Assembly: GCA_965220465.1 (NCBI GenBank)
Contig: CBDCPZ010000025.1
Span: forward strand, 372,001-436,000
Direction of reading: 5' to 3'
DNA length: 64,000 nt
Source: JAHDHW01 sp965220465
GTDB taxonomy: Bacteria; Bacteroidota; Bacteroidia; Chitinophagales; Saprospiraceae
In this document: positions 9,715-19,000 of the stretch, one piece after another
Layout of the letters: each line of letters opens with the position of its first letter
Position numbering within the stretch: position 1 is the first letter of the stretch
Notes under the pieces: model-generated
Databases searched by the model: none
Told to the model about the DNA's origin: nothing
Seen by the model: only the letters and a program-made list of their open reading frames with translations
Translations under genes and position numbers: made by a program

Positions 9715-10140
9715 ATGAAAAAAGATAACCTTCCTCAAGATCATTCTGCGCTTGAAAATTTCACTCGCGAGGTTTGTTATGTTAAAGATAAAGGAAGCAA
9801 GTACGAACAAAGTCTAAGCACCGGATGGGAGGTAAAAGCAGAAGCGCTGAACGAAGCCTGGAAAGAAATTAATCGCAGAATTGAGGATGCCCGAAAGGCA
9901 GTGGAAAGCGGTGAAAAAAGCCCGGTTTTGTTTTTTATGGAACTCAATCTGATGGATTTTCCAACATTGTGCGGATACACAGGATTTTGGAAGTTTACGA
10001 TCAAACGACATATGAAACCTCGAGTTTTCAAAAAATTGAGTGAAAAGAAATTAGGAATCTATGCAAAAGCTTTCAAAATTTCAATTGAAGAACTGATACA
10101 TTTTGATGGAAAAAATATTGACAAATACACCAAAAAATAA
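9715..10140 (+). CDS. Small conserved protein of DAR/flexirubin clusters, function unknown
   Basis: A 141-residue soluble, charged protein with the recognisable opening HSALENFTREVCYVKD and the segments LSTGWEVKAEALNEAWKEI, MELNLMDFPTLCGYTGF and RHMKPRVFKKLSEKKLGIYA. I have seen this pattern in small proteins next to darB in Bacteroidota, but no function is known to me. No signal peptide or transmembrane segment is seen. It starts 12 bases after darB. Its 3' end overlaps the next gene by 35 bases in another frame, which suggests translational coupling. It may be a structural or carrier partner of the following BtrH-like protein. Confidence 0.8.
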   Translation: MKKDNLPQDHSALENFTREVCYVKDKGSKYEQSLSTGWEVKAEALNEAWKEINRRIEDARKAVESGEKSPVLFFMELNLMDFPTLCGYTGFWKFTIKRHMKPRVFKKLSEKKLGIYAKAFKISIEELIHFDGKNIDKYTKK

Positions 10141-11140
10141 AATCAAACACATTCAAACGGCTCACTGTGAGAATGGAGTTGTAACTGCTTTGTTACGACA
10201 TCATGGTTTAGATTTTATGAACGAACCCCTCGCCTTTGGCATTGGATCAGGTATGTTTTACGTCCATTTGCCTTTTCTGAAAGTAAATAACGCTCCGGCC
10301 ATTGCATTTCGGATTATGCCTGGATTTATATTCAGAGACACTTGTAAAGCCCTGGGAGTGAAGATTAAAAGGAAAAAATTCAGCTCTCCTGAAGCCGCTA
10401 AACTATTCCTTGATAAAAAAATCGAAGAAGGTGATCCGGTTGGTTGCCAGGTCGGTGTATTTAACTTACCCTATTTTCCAAGAGAATATCGTTTTCATTT
10501 TAATGCACATAATATTATTGTTCACGGATTTGAAAATGGACGTTACCTGATCAGTGACCCTGTTATGGAGGAGATGGCCAGTTTATCTCCGGAAGAGTTG
10601 GAAGATGTTCGTTTTGCCAGAGGGCCACTTGCTCCAAAAGGGCAAATCTATTATCCGACGCAGGTAAAGCCTGTTAGCCCCGAACAATTGAAAAAGGCCA
10701 TAAAAAAAGGCATAAAAAAAACTGCATGGTGGATGACGCAGGTTCCGATTGAACAACTTGGCGCTCGCGGTTTCAATTATACTGCAAAAAAAATACGAAA
10801 ATGGCGCGATCAACTCGGAGAGCGCAAAGCAGGTTTATACCTTGGGCAGATTGTTCGGATGCAAGAAGAAATCGGCACAGGCGGTGGCGGTTTTCGATTT
10901 ATTTATGCTGCCTTTTTAGAGCAAGCTGCCGAAATACTGGAAAATGATAAATTGATTCCTTTCTCAGAAGAAATGACCAATTCCGGTGACTTGCTTCGAG
11001 CTAATGCTGTTCGAATGGCTGCTATCATCAAAGGACGTAAAACGGAACAGGCAGATTTCAATGAAGTTGCAGATGCAATGTCTGAAATAGCTGCATTGGA
11101 GTTACAAGCATTCAAAAAGATTCGCAAACTGCAGCTGTAG
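10106..11140 (+). CDS. BtrH-like N-terminal domain acyltransferase/peptidase-fold protein
   Basis: About 344 residues with the N-terminal BtrH-like domain and a helical C-terminal half (DUF4872-like). A Cys-His-Asp set is visible: HCENGVVTALLRHHG (Cys near residue 17), AHNIIVHGF and ENGRYLISDP. BtrH in butirosin synthesis transfers an acyl group from an ACP to an amino acceptor. Here the neighbours are an ABC exporter and an ACP/KS/CLF trio, so an acyl transfer from an ACP is plausible but unproven. The start was taken as ATG 10106 rather than TTG 10103. The gene overlaps the preceding small gene by 35 bases and ends 3 bases before the ABC ATPase, consistent with a tight operon. Confidence 0.82.
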   Translation: MEKILTNTPKNKIKHIQTAHCENGVVTALLRHHGLDFMNEPLAFGIGSGMFYVHLPFLKVNNAPAIAFRIMPGFIFRDTCKALGVKIKRKKFSSPEAAKLFLDKKIEEGDPVGCQVGVFNLPYFPREYRFHFNAHNIIVHGFENGRYLISDPVMEEMASLSPEELEDVRFARGPLAPKGQIYYPTQVKPVSPEQLKKAIKKGIKKTAWWMTQVPIEQLGARGFNYTAKKIRKWRDQLGERKAGLYLGQIVRMQEEIGTGGGGFRFIYAAFLEQAAEILENDKLIPFSEEMTNSGDLLRANAVRMAAIIKGRKTEQADFNEVADAMSEIAALELQAFKKIRKLQL

Positions 11141-11143
11141 CAG

Positions 11144-11890
11144 ATGGCAGATCATTGTATAAAAATAGATCAGTTAACCAAACGCTATCCCGGAGAGTCG
11201 AAAGACAGTCTTTGTGGAGTAAGTTTGGAGATTAAGGTTGGTGACAAATTTGGTATCCTTGGACCAAACGGCGCAGGCAAAACGACTTTGATTTCCATTT
11301 TGTGCGGGATTCTCGAACAAACGGAGGGAAATGTATTTTACTGGGGAATCGAAGCTACGACTGACTTTGCCAATATTCAACAAAAAATGGGTTACGTTCC
11401 ACAGGAATATGCTTTTTATCAGGAATTGACTCCGGTGCAGAATCTCGAATATTTTGGAGCAATGTATAAACTTTCCGCTTCCACGATCGCTGCAAGAACT
11501 GAGGAGATATTACAAATTTTAGGGCTTTCAGAGGTGAAAAATAAAAAGGTGAATACCTTTTCCGGTGGAATGAAAAGGAGAATGAACCTGGCCATTGGTA
11601 TTATCCACGAACCTTCCGTACTTTTTTTGGATGAACCAACAGTCGGTGTGGATATTCAAAGCAAGGTAGCGATTTTGCGCTTTCTTAATGATTTGAACGA
11701 GAAAGGAACGACGATTATTTATACCTCGCATCATTCCGATGAAGCGCAGGAATTTTGTACTCAGCTAGCTTTATTGGACAACGGCAAACTTATTTTAAAA
11801 GGGCAAACAAATACTTTGCTTAAAAAACACAATGCCAAAGATTTGAAAGATTTATTGATCAATTTTACGGGAGAGTCATATCGCGATTAA
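11144..11890 (+). CDS. ABC transporter ATP-binding protein
   Basis: A 248-residue ABC ATPase of normal size for an ABC-2 exporter. Walker A is GPNGAGKTT (residues 40-48), followed by the Q-loop region VPQEYAFYQELTP, the signature FSGGMKRRMNLA, Walker B VLFLDEPTVGVD and the H-loop YTSHHSDEA. It is the energy-giving half of an export system with the permease that begins two bases after its stop. Position inside the DAR block suggests export of the resorcinol, its acylated form or another lipid. The substrate is an inference only. Confidence 0.93.
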   Translation: MADHCIKIDQLTKRYPGESKDSLCGVSLEIKVGDKFGILGPNGAGKTTLISILCGILEQTEGNVFYWGIEATTDFANIQQKMGYVPQEYAFYQELTPVQNLEYFGAMYKLSASTIAARTEEILQILGLSEVKNKKVNTFSGGMKRRMNLAIGIIHEPSVLFLDEPTVGVDIQSKVAILRFLNDLNEKGTTIIYTSHHSDEAQEFCTQLALLDNGKLILKGQTNTLLKKHNAKDLKDLLINFTGESYRD

Positions 11891-11892
11891 TT

Positions 11893-13170
11893 ATGTTTAG
11901 ATTTTGGGTGGCTACTAAAAAGGAATTATTAATTCTTTGGAACGACAAAACCGGATTGGCTTTAATGTTTTTTATGCCCGTGTTATTGGTCTATATTATT
12001 ACCATCATTCAAGACAGCGCTTTTAAAATTGCAAACGAAAATAAAATAACAATCCTTGTCGTCAACAAAGACAAAGGAGAGCAGGGAAAGCAATTGGTGC
12101 AATTGATGCAGGAATCCAGGTTCTTTTCCATCACCGAAAATGATCAAATTGAATCTACTGCAATCAACAAAGCAATGAACCAGGGCAACCAACTAACCGG
12201 CCTGATCATTCCCGCTGATTTTTCTGATAAACTGCTTCAAAAATCTAATCTCGTCAGCAATATTTTGATGGAAGAATTAGAGTTGCAGGATACGGCAGCC
12301 CAAAAGACAGCATTAATAATGCCTGCTTTAAAATTTCACCATGATCCTGTTTTACAGGAAAATTTTTGCTCTTCCATTATCAATATCATAAATGCTTATG
12401 TAAAAAGTATTGAAGGAGATTTGTTGATCACACAAATTTGCCAAATATTGGAATTAGAACAAGCTCCACAGAAACTTAAAGAAGCCGTAACCTCAAACCA
12501 GGTGACGATTGAAAAATTGGCGGCGACGCTTTCTGACAATGACATCACACCAAATTCCACACAACACAACGTTCCGGCCTGGACCATCTTTGCAGTATTT
12601 TTTATGGTGATTTCACTTGGAAATAATATTGTAAAGGAACGGCTCAATGGTAGTTTTATTCGTTTAAAAACGATGCCTACCAGCTTTGCCTTGATTTTAA
12701 GTTCCAAGATGTTGGTTTACCTGATTGCGGTAATTTTGCAGGTGGCTCTTATTTTTTCATTGGCAAAGTTTACTTTTCCATCAATTGGCTTACCAGAACT
12801 CGTTATGCCTGCTAATACCCTGGCATTTATTGTACTTGTGTTGATGATGGGATTGGCAGCGATCAGTTTTGCAATGGCCGTTGGTACTACAGCCAGTACT
12901 CAGGAACAGGCGAATGGATTTGGCGGCGTTTCGATTGTAATTTTGGCAGCAGTGGGAGGTATTTGGGTGCCAAGTTTTATTATGCCGGAATATTTGAAAG
13001 TGTTCAGTTATTGTTCCCCATTATACTGGTGCCTGGAGGGTTTTTATACTTTGTTTTTGAGAGGAGGAAATTGGGTGGTACTTTTACCTAAATTACTTGG
13101 TTTACTTATTTTTAGTTTAATTTGTTTTGGGATTACCTTTGTAAAACTGAAAAAGGATAGAATTATATAA
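11893..13170 (+). CDS. ABC-2 type transporter permease
   Basis: A 425-residue ABC-2 permease. One transmembrane helix near the N-terminus (GLALMFFMPVLLVYIITII) is followed by a large extracytoplasmic region of about 200 residues. A C-terminal bundle of about five helices follows (FAVFFMVISLG, LVYLIAVILQVALIFSLA, ALAFIVLVLMMGLAAISFAMAVG, VSIVILAAVGGIWVPSF, LLGLLIFSLICFGITFV). This topology is typical of YhgE/DrrB-like lipid or antibiotic exporters. It pairs with the ATPase immediately upstream. The gap to the ACP gene is 27 bases. Substrate unknown. Confidence 0.92.
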   Translation: MFRFWVATKKELLILWNDKTGLALMFFMPVLLVYIITIIQDSAFKIANENKITILVVNKDKGEQGKQLVQLMQESRFFSITENDQIESTAINKAMNQGNQLTGLIIPADFSDKLLQKSNLVSNILMEELELQDTAAQKTALIMPALKFHHDPVLQENFCSSIINIINAYVKSIEGDLLITQICQILELEQAPQKLKEAVTSNQVTIEKLAATLSDNDITPNSTQHNVPAWTIFAVFFMVISLGNNIVKERLNGSFIRLKTMPTSFALILSSKMLVYLIAVILQVALIFSLAKFTFPSIGLPELVMPANTLAFIVLVLMMGLAAISFAMAVGTTASTQEQANGFGGVSIVILAAVGGIWVPSFIMPEYLKVFSYCSPLYWCLEGFYTLFLRGGNWVVLLPKLLGLLIFSLICFGITFVKLKKDRII

Positions 13171-13197
13171 TCGATAGATAAAATAATAGTTAAAAAC

Positions 13198-13470
13198 ATG
13201 GCTAACGAAGAATTTATACACAATTTAAAAACACAGATCATCGAATACCTGAATCTGATGGATATTAAACCAGAAGATATTAAAAATGATGCGCCGTTGT
13301 TCGGTCCGGAAAGTGAAATTGAACTGGATTCGATAGATGCTATCGAACTGAGTGTGTTGATGGAACGTGAATATGGTTTAAAAATAACCGATCCCAAAAA
13401 AGGTAGAAAAGTAATGGCCAGTGTCGATAAAATGGCGGACTATATTTTAGAAAACGCGAAGGATATTTAA
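13198..13470 (+). CDS. Acyl carrier protein of the DAR block
   Basis: A 90-residue acyl carrier protein. The phosphopantetheine attachment serine lies in ELDSIDAIEL, within a helical bundle with a GPESEIELDS lead-in and a C-terminal SVDKMADYILENA helix. It would be activated by the Sfp-type transferase at 29,244. It is followed after one base by a ketosynthase and then a chain-length-factor-like subunit. The same ACP-KS-CLF order recurs at 39,575-37,188 on the minus strand, and the two ACPs share the DSIDA(I/L)EL and LKITDP(K/E)(K/E)G segments, so they are likely duplicates. Confidence 0.95.
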   Translation: MANEEFIHNLKTQIIEYLNLMDIKPEDIKNDAPLFGPESEIELDSIDAIELSVLMEREYGLKITDPKKGRKVMASVDKMADYILENAKDI

Positions 13471-13471
13471 G

Positions 13472-14668
13472 ATGAGCAGGCGCGTTTTTATAACCGGCAT
13501 TGGACTTATTTCTGCTATCGGAAACAATGTTGCAGAAACCAGAGATCGTTTAAAACGCGGTCAATCCGGTATTAAAAAAGCCAAGTTGCTGAAATCCCGT
13601 TATATTGAAATATTTCCTTTTGGCGAAATTCCTTACCCTACGCCAGAATTGAAAGAACGTGCTGGAATCCCCGACGAAAAAGGTATTTCCCGTACCGAAG
13701 TGCTGGCATTATTAGCCATTCAGCAAACGATAAAGGACGCAACTTTAACGAATGAACAGCTGACTTCTTATGATACAGCATTTTTGTCAGCAAGTACCGT
13801 TGGTGGTATGTCCATGACTGATCAACTATATCATGACGCCAACAAAAAAGGCAAACCTTCTGAGTATTTATCCTCTTATAACCCAGGCGAACATACCAAC
13901 AATTTGATGAAGCGATTGGGCATAAAAGGTATCTCTGCCACTTTCAATACCGCTTGTTCTTCATCGGCCAATTCCATCATGTTTGGCGCTAAGCTGATTA
14001 AATCCGGAAGGTGTAAAAGAACAATCGCCGGAGGCACAGATGCGCTGGCAAAATATACCGTCAATGGTTTCAACGCCTTGCAAATTCTATCACCAAAGCC
14101 TTGCATGCCATTCGATAAAAACCGTTCGGGACTTACTTTAGGAGAGGGCGCCGCTTATTTGGTTTTGGAGTCGGAAGAAGTAGTTGGCAACAAAAAAATA
14201 TACGGAGAAATCACCGGCTACGGCAATGCAAATGATGCCTTCCACCCCTCCTCTATTTCTGATGAAGCAACGGGAATTATCGCGGCTATTACGGAAGCTT
14301 TGAAGGTTGCAGAATTAGAACCTGATAAAATTGATTACATCAATACACACGGCACCGGAACGGAAAACAACGATATCACCGAACAAACCGGATTGAATCA
14401 TATTTTTAAAAAAGTTCCTCCATTTCAATCCACCAAAACTTACACCGGGCACACTTTAGCGGCGGCCGGCGCTATTGAAGCAGTGTTCAGTTTGCTGGCA
14501 ATGGAAAACAATGAACTTTATCCGAGCCTCAATTGCAATAATCCAATTGACGATTTTAATGTAATTCCAAATATGAACTATGTTAGCGATTATGAGATAA
14601 AACATTTTTTATCCAATTCTTTTGGATTTGGAGGCAATTGTTCTTCCTTAATATTTTCAAAAGTATAG
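13472..14668 (+). CDS. Beta-ketoacyl-ACP synthase (KS subunit)
   Basis: A 398-residue condensing enzyme with a complete Cys-His-His set: NTACSSSANS (Cys about residue 162), NTHGTGTENND and YTGHTLAAAGAIEAV. GGTDALAKYTVNGFNAL and the C-terminal LSNSFGFGGN are also present. It elongates acyl chains on the neighbouring ACP. It starts one base after the ACP stop. The next gene is a catalytically dead KS-like subunit, so the two likely form a type II PKS-style KS/CLF heterodimer. It is a paralogue of the KS at 38,137-39,318. Chain type and length cannot be deduced. Confidence 0.94.
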   Translation: MSRRVFITGIGLISAIGNNVAETRDRLKRGQSGIKKAKLLKSRYIEIFPFGEIPYPTPELKERAGIPDEKGISRTEVLALLAIQQTIKDATLTNEQLTSYDTAFLSASTVGGMSMTDQLYHDANKKGKPSEYLSSYNPGEHTNNLMKRLGIKGISATFNTACSSSANSIMFGAKLIKSGRCKRTIAGGTDALAKYTVNGFNALQILSPKPCMPFDKNRSGLTLGEGAAYLVLESEEVVGNKKIYGEITGYGNANDAFHPSSISDEATGIIAAITEALKVAELEPDKIDYINTHGTGTENNDITEQTGLNHIFKKVPPFQSTKTYTGHTLAAAGAIEAVFSLLAMENNELYPSLNCNNPIDDFNVIPNMNYVSDYEIKHFLSNSFGFGGNCSSLIFSKV

Positions 14669-14671
14669 GTT

Positions 14672-15718
14672 ATGTTTATCAGAGACATGTCATGTATTTC
14701 TCCGCAAGCAAGCTATTATGGTGACCTGTTTGAAAAGGGAGTCAAAGTTTTCGAGGTTAGAAACCTGTTTGCTGAGGAACCTGAGTACAGAGGAATCATT
14801 CCAAATAGTTTACTTCGTCGGATGAGTAAACTGGTGCGCATGAGTGTTGGAACTGGCTTGCCGTTGATGGAAAAACATAAAGACATTGATGGAATAATTA
14901 TCGGTTCGTCAAATGGCAGCATTGAACGTTCTTTGCGATTTTTGAACCAGATCATCGATTATGATGAAGGAACCCTGACGCCAACCGATTTTGTACAATC
15001 AACACCAAACTGCGTGGCAGGAGTGCTCGCTCTCATGGGAAAAATAACCGGTTATAATACCACCCATGTTAATCAGGGATTATCGTTTGAGTCGTCTGTT
15101 TTGGATGCCCTTTTGTTGTTTGAAGAAGGGAGATCTAAAAGCCTGTTGCTCGGCGGAGGAGAAGAATTGTCTGAAGCAAATTACAGTATTGATTCGCAAC
15201 GGGATAAATTTAAAGAAGAGTCTATTTCCACCTCTGACCTATTGCAATCAGCAACAAAAGGAACTTTGCCTGGAGAAGGGGTTTCTATGTTTGTTTTGGA
15301 TGCAGTAAAAAATCCAGCTAGCAATGCAGAAATTGTAGACGTAGACATGATTTGCCATGTTTCAAAAGAAGTAATCGTGGAAAGAATAAATCATTTTTTA
15401 AGTAAAAATGGCTTAACTCCAGAGGATATTGATACCGTATTTATGGGCCGAACCGGAGATATTCGAACCGACTTTTATTACGATCATTTGCAGGACACCT
15501 TATTTGATCGACAAAATATCTTTGTTTACAAATCTTTAACTGGAGAATATTATACGATCGCCGCCTTTGCCACCTGGCTCGCTGCAAAAATGTTGTCTGG
15601 CAAGATCTTACCGAAAGAATGTATTTGGAAAAAAACTTCACGATCTCCTGAAAACATCCTTTTGTACAATAATTATGAAGGAAAGCAACACGGTTTTATC
15701 TTGATGCGGAAAGTTTAA
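14672..15718 (+). CDS. KS-like chain-length-factor subunit
   Basis: A 348-residue thiolase-fold protein resembling the N-terminal half of beta-ketoacyl synthases. It lacks the catalytic Cys: the nucleophile-elbow region reads THVNQGLSFESSVLDALLL, and no HGTGT or GHTLGAA motif is found. Conserved non-catalytic pieces remain (LRRMSKLVRMSVG, DFVQSTPNCVAGVLAL). It follows the active KS by 3 bases, so it probably acts as the chain-length factor of that pair, like ApeC beside ApeO in aryl-polyene systems. The minus-strand protein at 37,188-38,135 is its counterpart. It ends the DAR operon. Confidence 0.85.
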   Translation: MFIRDMSCISPQASYYGDLFEKGVKVFEVRNLFAEEPEYRGIIPNSLLRRMSKLVRMSVGTGLPLMEKHKDIDGIIIGSSNGSIERSLRFLNQIIDYDEGTLTPTDFVQSTPNCVAGVLALMGKITGYNTTHVNQGLSFESSVLDALLLFEEGRSKSLLLGGGEELSEANYSIDSQRDKFKEESISTSDLLQSATKGTLPGEGVSMFVLDAVKNPASNAEIVDVDMICHVSKEVIVERINHFLSKNGLTPEDIDTVFMGRTGDIRTDFYYDHLQDTLFDRQNIFVYKSLTGEYYTIAAFATWLAAKMLSGKILPKECIWKKTSRSPENILLYNNYEGKQHGFILMRKV

Positions 15719-15722
15719 AGTA

Positions 15723-15930
15723 ATTTTGGAAAAACCGCTTTCCGTTCTTTTGGATATTCCCGAAAATGGCTTTTATTCCCACAATGATATCTTTTTGCGC
15801 ATGAGATCAATTTGGCAGCCGACCAAAAAACAAAAGACAAGGCTGACAAATTCCAGGTCATTTCCCCAAATTCAGATCACAGTATTATTTCTCCAAAATG
15901 TTTGGCGCAGGAAATCCATTTAAAAAAATG
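15723..15930 (-). pseudogene. Remnant of a steroid 5-alpha-reductase-like gene (C-terminal end only)
   Basis: The reverse strand translates as FKWISCAKHFGEIIL-stop-SEFGEMTWNLSALSF and onward to KSHFREYPKERKAVFPK. This matches the last roughly 70 residues of the intact minus-strand gene at 23,932-24,684 (for example FKWISCANHFGEIIQ and KSHFPDYPTERKALIPK). About two thirds of the residues are identical by eye. It has an in-frame stop and nothing recognisable upstream, so it is a decayed fragment. A 66-codon plus-strand frame here is only its antisense. Confidence 0.8.
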
Positions 15931-16006
15931 ATCCAACAAGAAAGTCAAAAAATATTCTTCTTATAATTAAAAATAGGGTATTTTAAAGGATACCAATACT
16001 CTTTGC

Positions 16007-19000
16007 GTGTTAACAAAAAAGCTATTTTTCGACACAAATAATTGCAGATCGCTATTCTTAACTCTTTTAAAGGGATTCTTTTTTTTATTGCTTACTACTT
16101 CAAACTCGCTCCTCCCTGCCCAAAACTACAAATTCGAACACCTTACTATTGCAGATGGCTTACCGGAAAATAGCGCGTTTTCTATGATCCAGGACCATCT
16201 TGGTTTTCTTTGGATCGGGACACAAAAAGGCCTGGTACGCTACGATGGCCATGATATGGTTGTTTATCAACCTGATTCGAAAGACTCTACCAGTTTGTAT
16301 GGTAAACATGTCACCGCTCTTCACGAAGATCGTCTGGGAAATTTGTGGGTTGGAACCCTGGAAGGATTGAACTATTTTGACAGGGCTAACGAATCATTTA
16401 CTTTATATGACTTTGTTCTTAAGGATAGTACAAAATTTAGTTCCAAAAAAATTGTACTTATTCATGAAGATAAAAAAGGAAATGTTTGGGTGATCAGACG
16501 AGCAGGCGGATCTTCCGGTCTTCTTCATAAGTTGGATAAAAAAACAGGAGCTTTTAGGCAATATTTTCAAGAATCAGAAAATAGTATTCCGGATAATCTA
16601 ATTTACTTTCTCTGGAATAAGTTTGCAGCACCAAATCTTTCGGTCTTTAGGGTTGCTCCTCCATTTTATGAAGATTCGAAAGGGACTATCTGGATGGGAA
16701 CTTATGGTGGCGGATTGAAACGATATAACACTCAAACGGACTCTTTTATTCCATATGTGCATGAACCAGATAATCCGAACAGTATTTCAAACGATTCGAT
16801 TGTCAGTATTTTTGAGGATAAGGCCGGGCAACTTTGGATTGGAACAGTCAACGGGATCAACAGCCTAGATAAGGATCGGAAGCAATTTACCAGATACCAA
16901 CATGATCCGGATAATATACATTCCCTGGCTTCTAACCTTGCCAGAGTAGTTTGGGAAGATAAGCGTGGTTTATTGTGGGTGAGCACTTCAAAAGGAACGG
17001 ATCGTTTAGACCCCAAAACCGGTCAATTCACCCACTTTCTGCACGGTTCGAAATATAAAAATTCCCTTCGCTTTCAATTGTCTTTTCCTATTCATGAAGA
17101 GGAAAACGGAACCCTTTGGCTGTTATCCTTTCGTCCGGGTAGAAATATTGTTAATCTACATCGATATACGCCTTCTACCAATACATTTATTCGTTTTAAA
17201 GCGCAAAGTAATGCGAAGGAAGGAATCGAAAGAGGTATTTCACTCATCAGTCATTTTGTTGATCGAACCGGGATTCTGTATTTGGGCTCCTGGCGGGGTG
17301 GTTTAAATAGCCTTGATTTGTCAAGTAGAAAATTTGACGCTTATTATCCGGAAGAAGGTTTAAACTTTCTAAGCTTTAAGCCCGATCAACTAACACTGAA
17401 GACTGCTGCAAAAAAATCAATCAAGCTCAGAAATGAATTGCTGGTAGCAGTTGACCAGCATGGTTTGCTTTGGGTAAAAGATATTAACAAGAATACAAAG
17501 TTAGCATGCCTTGAGACCGCTCTTAAGGACAGTAATGGATTTTGGTGGGCTTCAGTACCTGGAATTGGCGCTCTTTTACGTCTTGATTTTTCAAGCCAGG
17601 AATATACTCGATTCTTTGTTGATCCAAATGATGAAAACAGCCTCTATAATAATGAAATATACCAAATTATAGAAGATACTAACCATCAGATTTGGATGGT
17701 TTCTTCCTGGGGTGGTGGGCTTAATCGTTTTATCTCTCTCAAGGAAGGATTTAAACGATATAATAATAAAGGCGATACATCAACATTAATAAACGATTCT
17801 GTTATAACCTTAATAGAAGATAAACAAGGCTTGTTTTGGCTCGCAACTGATGGCCATGGAATTTCTACGTTTGACCCACAAACGGAAAAATCGAATCTGG
17901 TTAGTAAAGAATATACCGTTAACTGGACACTTTATGAAGATAGCCAACAACGATTCTGGGCCGGTACATTCGCTGACGGATTAGTTCAAATTGATAAATC
18001 CAATGGCAATATTCTAAAACAGTATACAACTAAAGATGGATTATCCAATAATTCAGTACATGCTATTATTGAAGATAACAATGGTAATTTATGGATTCGA
18101 ACAGAACATGGACTTTCTAAATTTAATCCGGAAACGGAAACCTTCAAGAATTTTTATGAAGAAGATGGTTTGAATGTAAATTGGACTAATGATATTCGCT
18201 TGTTTCATAAATCACCTTCCGGAGAATTTTTCATACAAATGGGTTATGGAAAACCACTCAATCGATTTTTTCCTGAAAAAGTAATTGATGATCTTTTTCC
18301 TCCACAAATCGTTTTTACCGATTTTCAGATAATGAATAATGATCAGGAAGAAGAATTACAATCTCCTTTAAAACAAGACATTACGGTTACAAATGAGATT
18401 GAACTTTCCCACTTTCAAAATGATGTGACTTTTACATTTCGGGCCTTGCATTATAGCCGCCCTGAGGAAAACACTTATGCCTATAAACTGGAACCTTACG
18501 ATACCAAATGGAGATACGTAGGCACTAACAATACAGCTAGCTATACCAATATTGATCCGGGAGATTATACCTTTCGGGTCAAAGCGGCCAACTATGATGG
18601 CGTTTGGAACGAAGAAGGCATTTCCATGCAGCTGATGATTAACCCACCCTGGTGGCAAACCAACTTAGCTTATACGATTTTTGTTTTAGCTTTCCTTGGC
18701 CTTCTTTATAGTCTTTATCGTTTCCAACTGAATCGCCGCTTGGCGGCAGCTGAAACCTCTCGCCTAAAAGAATTAGATAGTTTTAAAACAAAACTCTACA
18801 CGAACATTACTCATGAATTCCGCACACCGTTGACCGTTATTTTAGGAATGGTGGAACAGATCAAGAAGAAACCCGAAGAAGCTGCCAAATTGATCAAACG
18901 TAATGGTCAAAACCTACTGAACCTCGTTAACCAAATGCTCGATTTGTCCAAACTGGAATCCGGTAATTTAAAACTGGATTTGATCCAGGCGGATATCGTC

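Noticed and set aside
15726..15923. 65-codon plus-strand ORF after the CLF gene
   Set aside because: The opposite strand carries a clear decayed steroid-reductase C-terminus, which explains the sequence.
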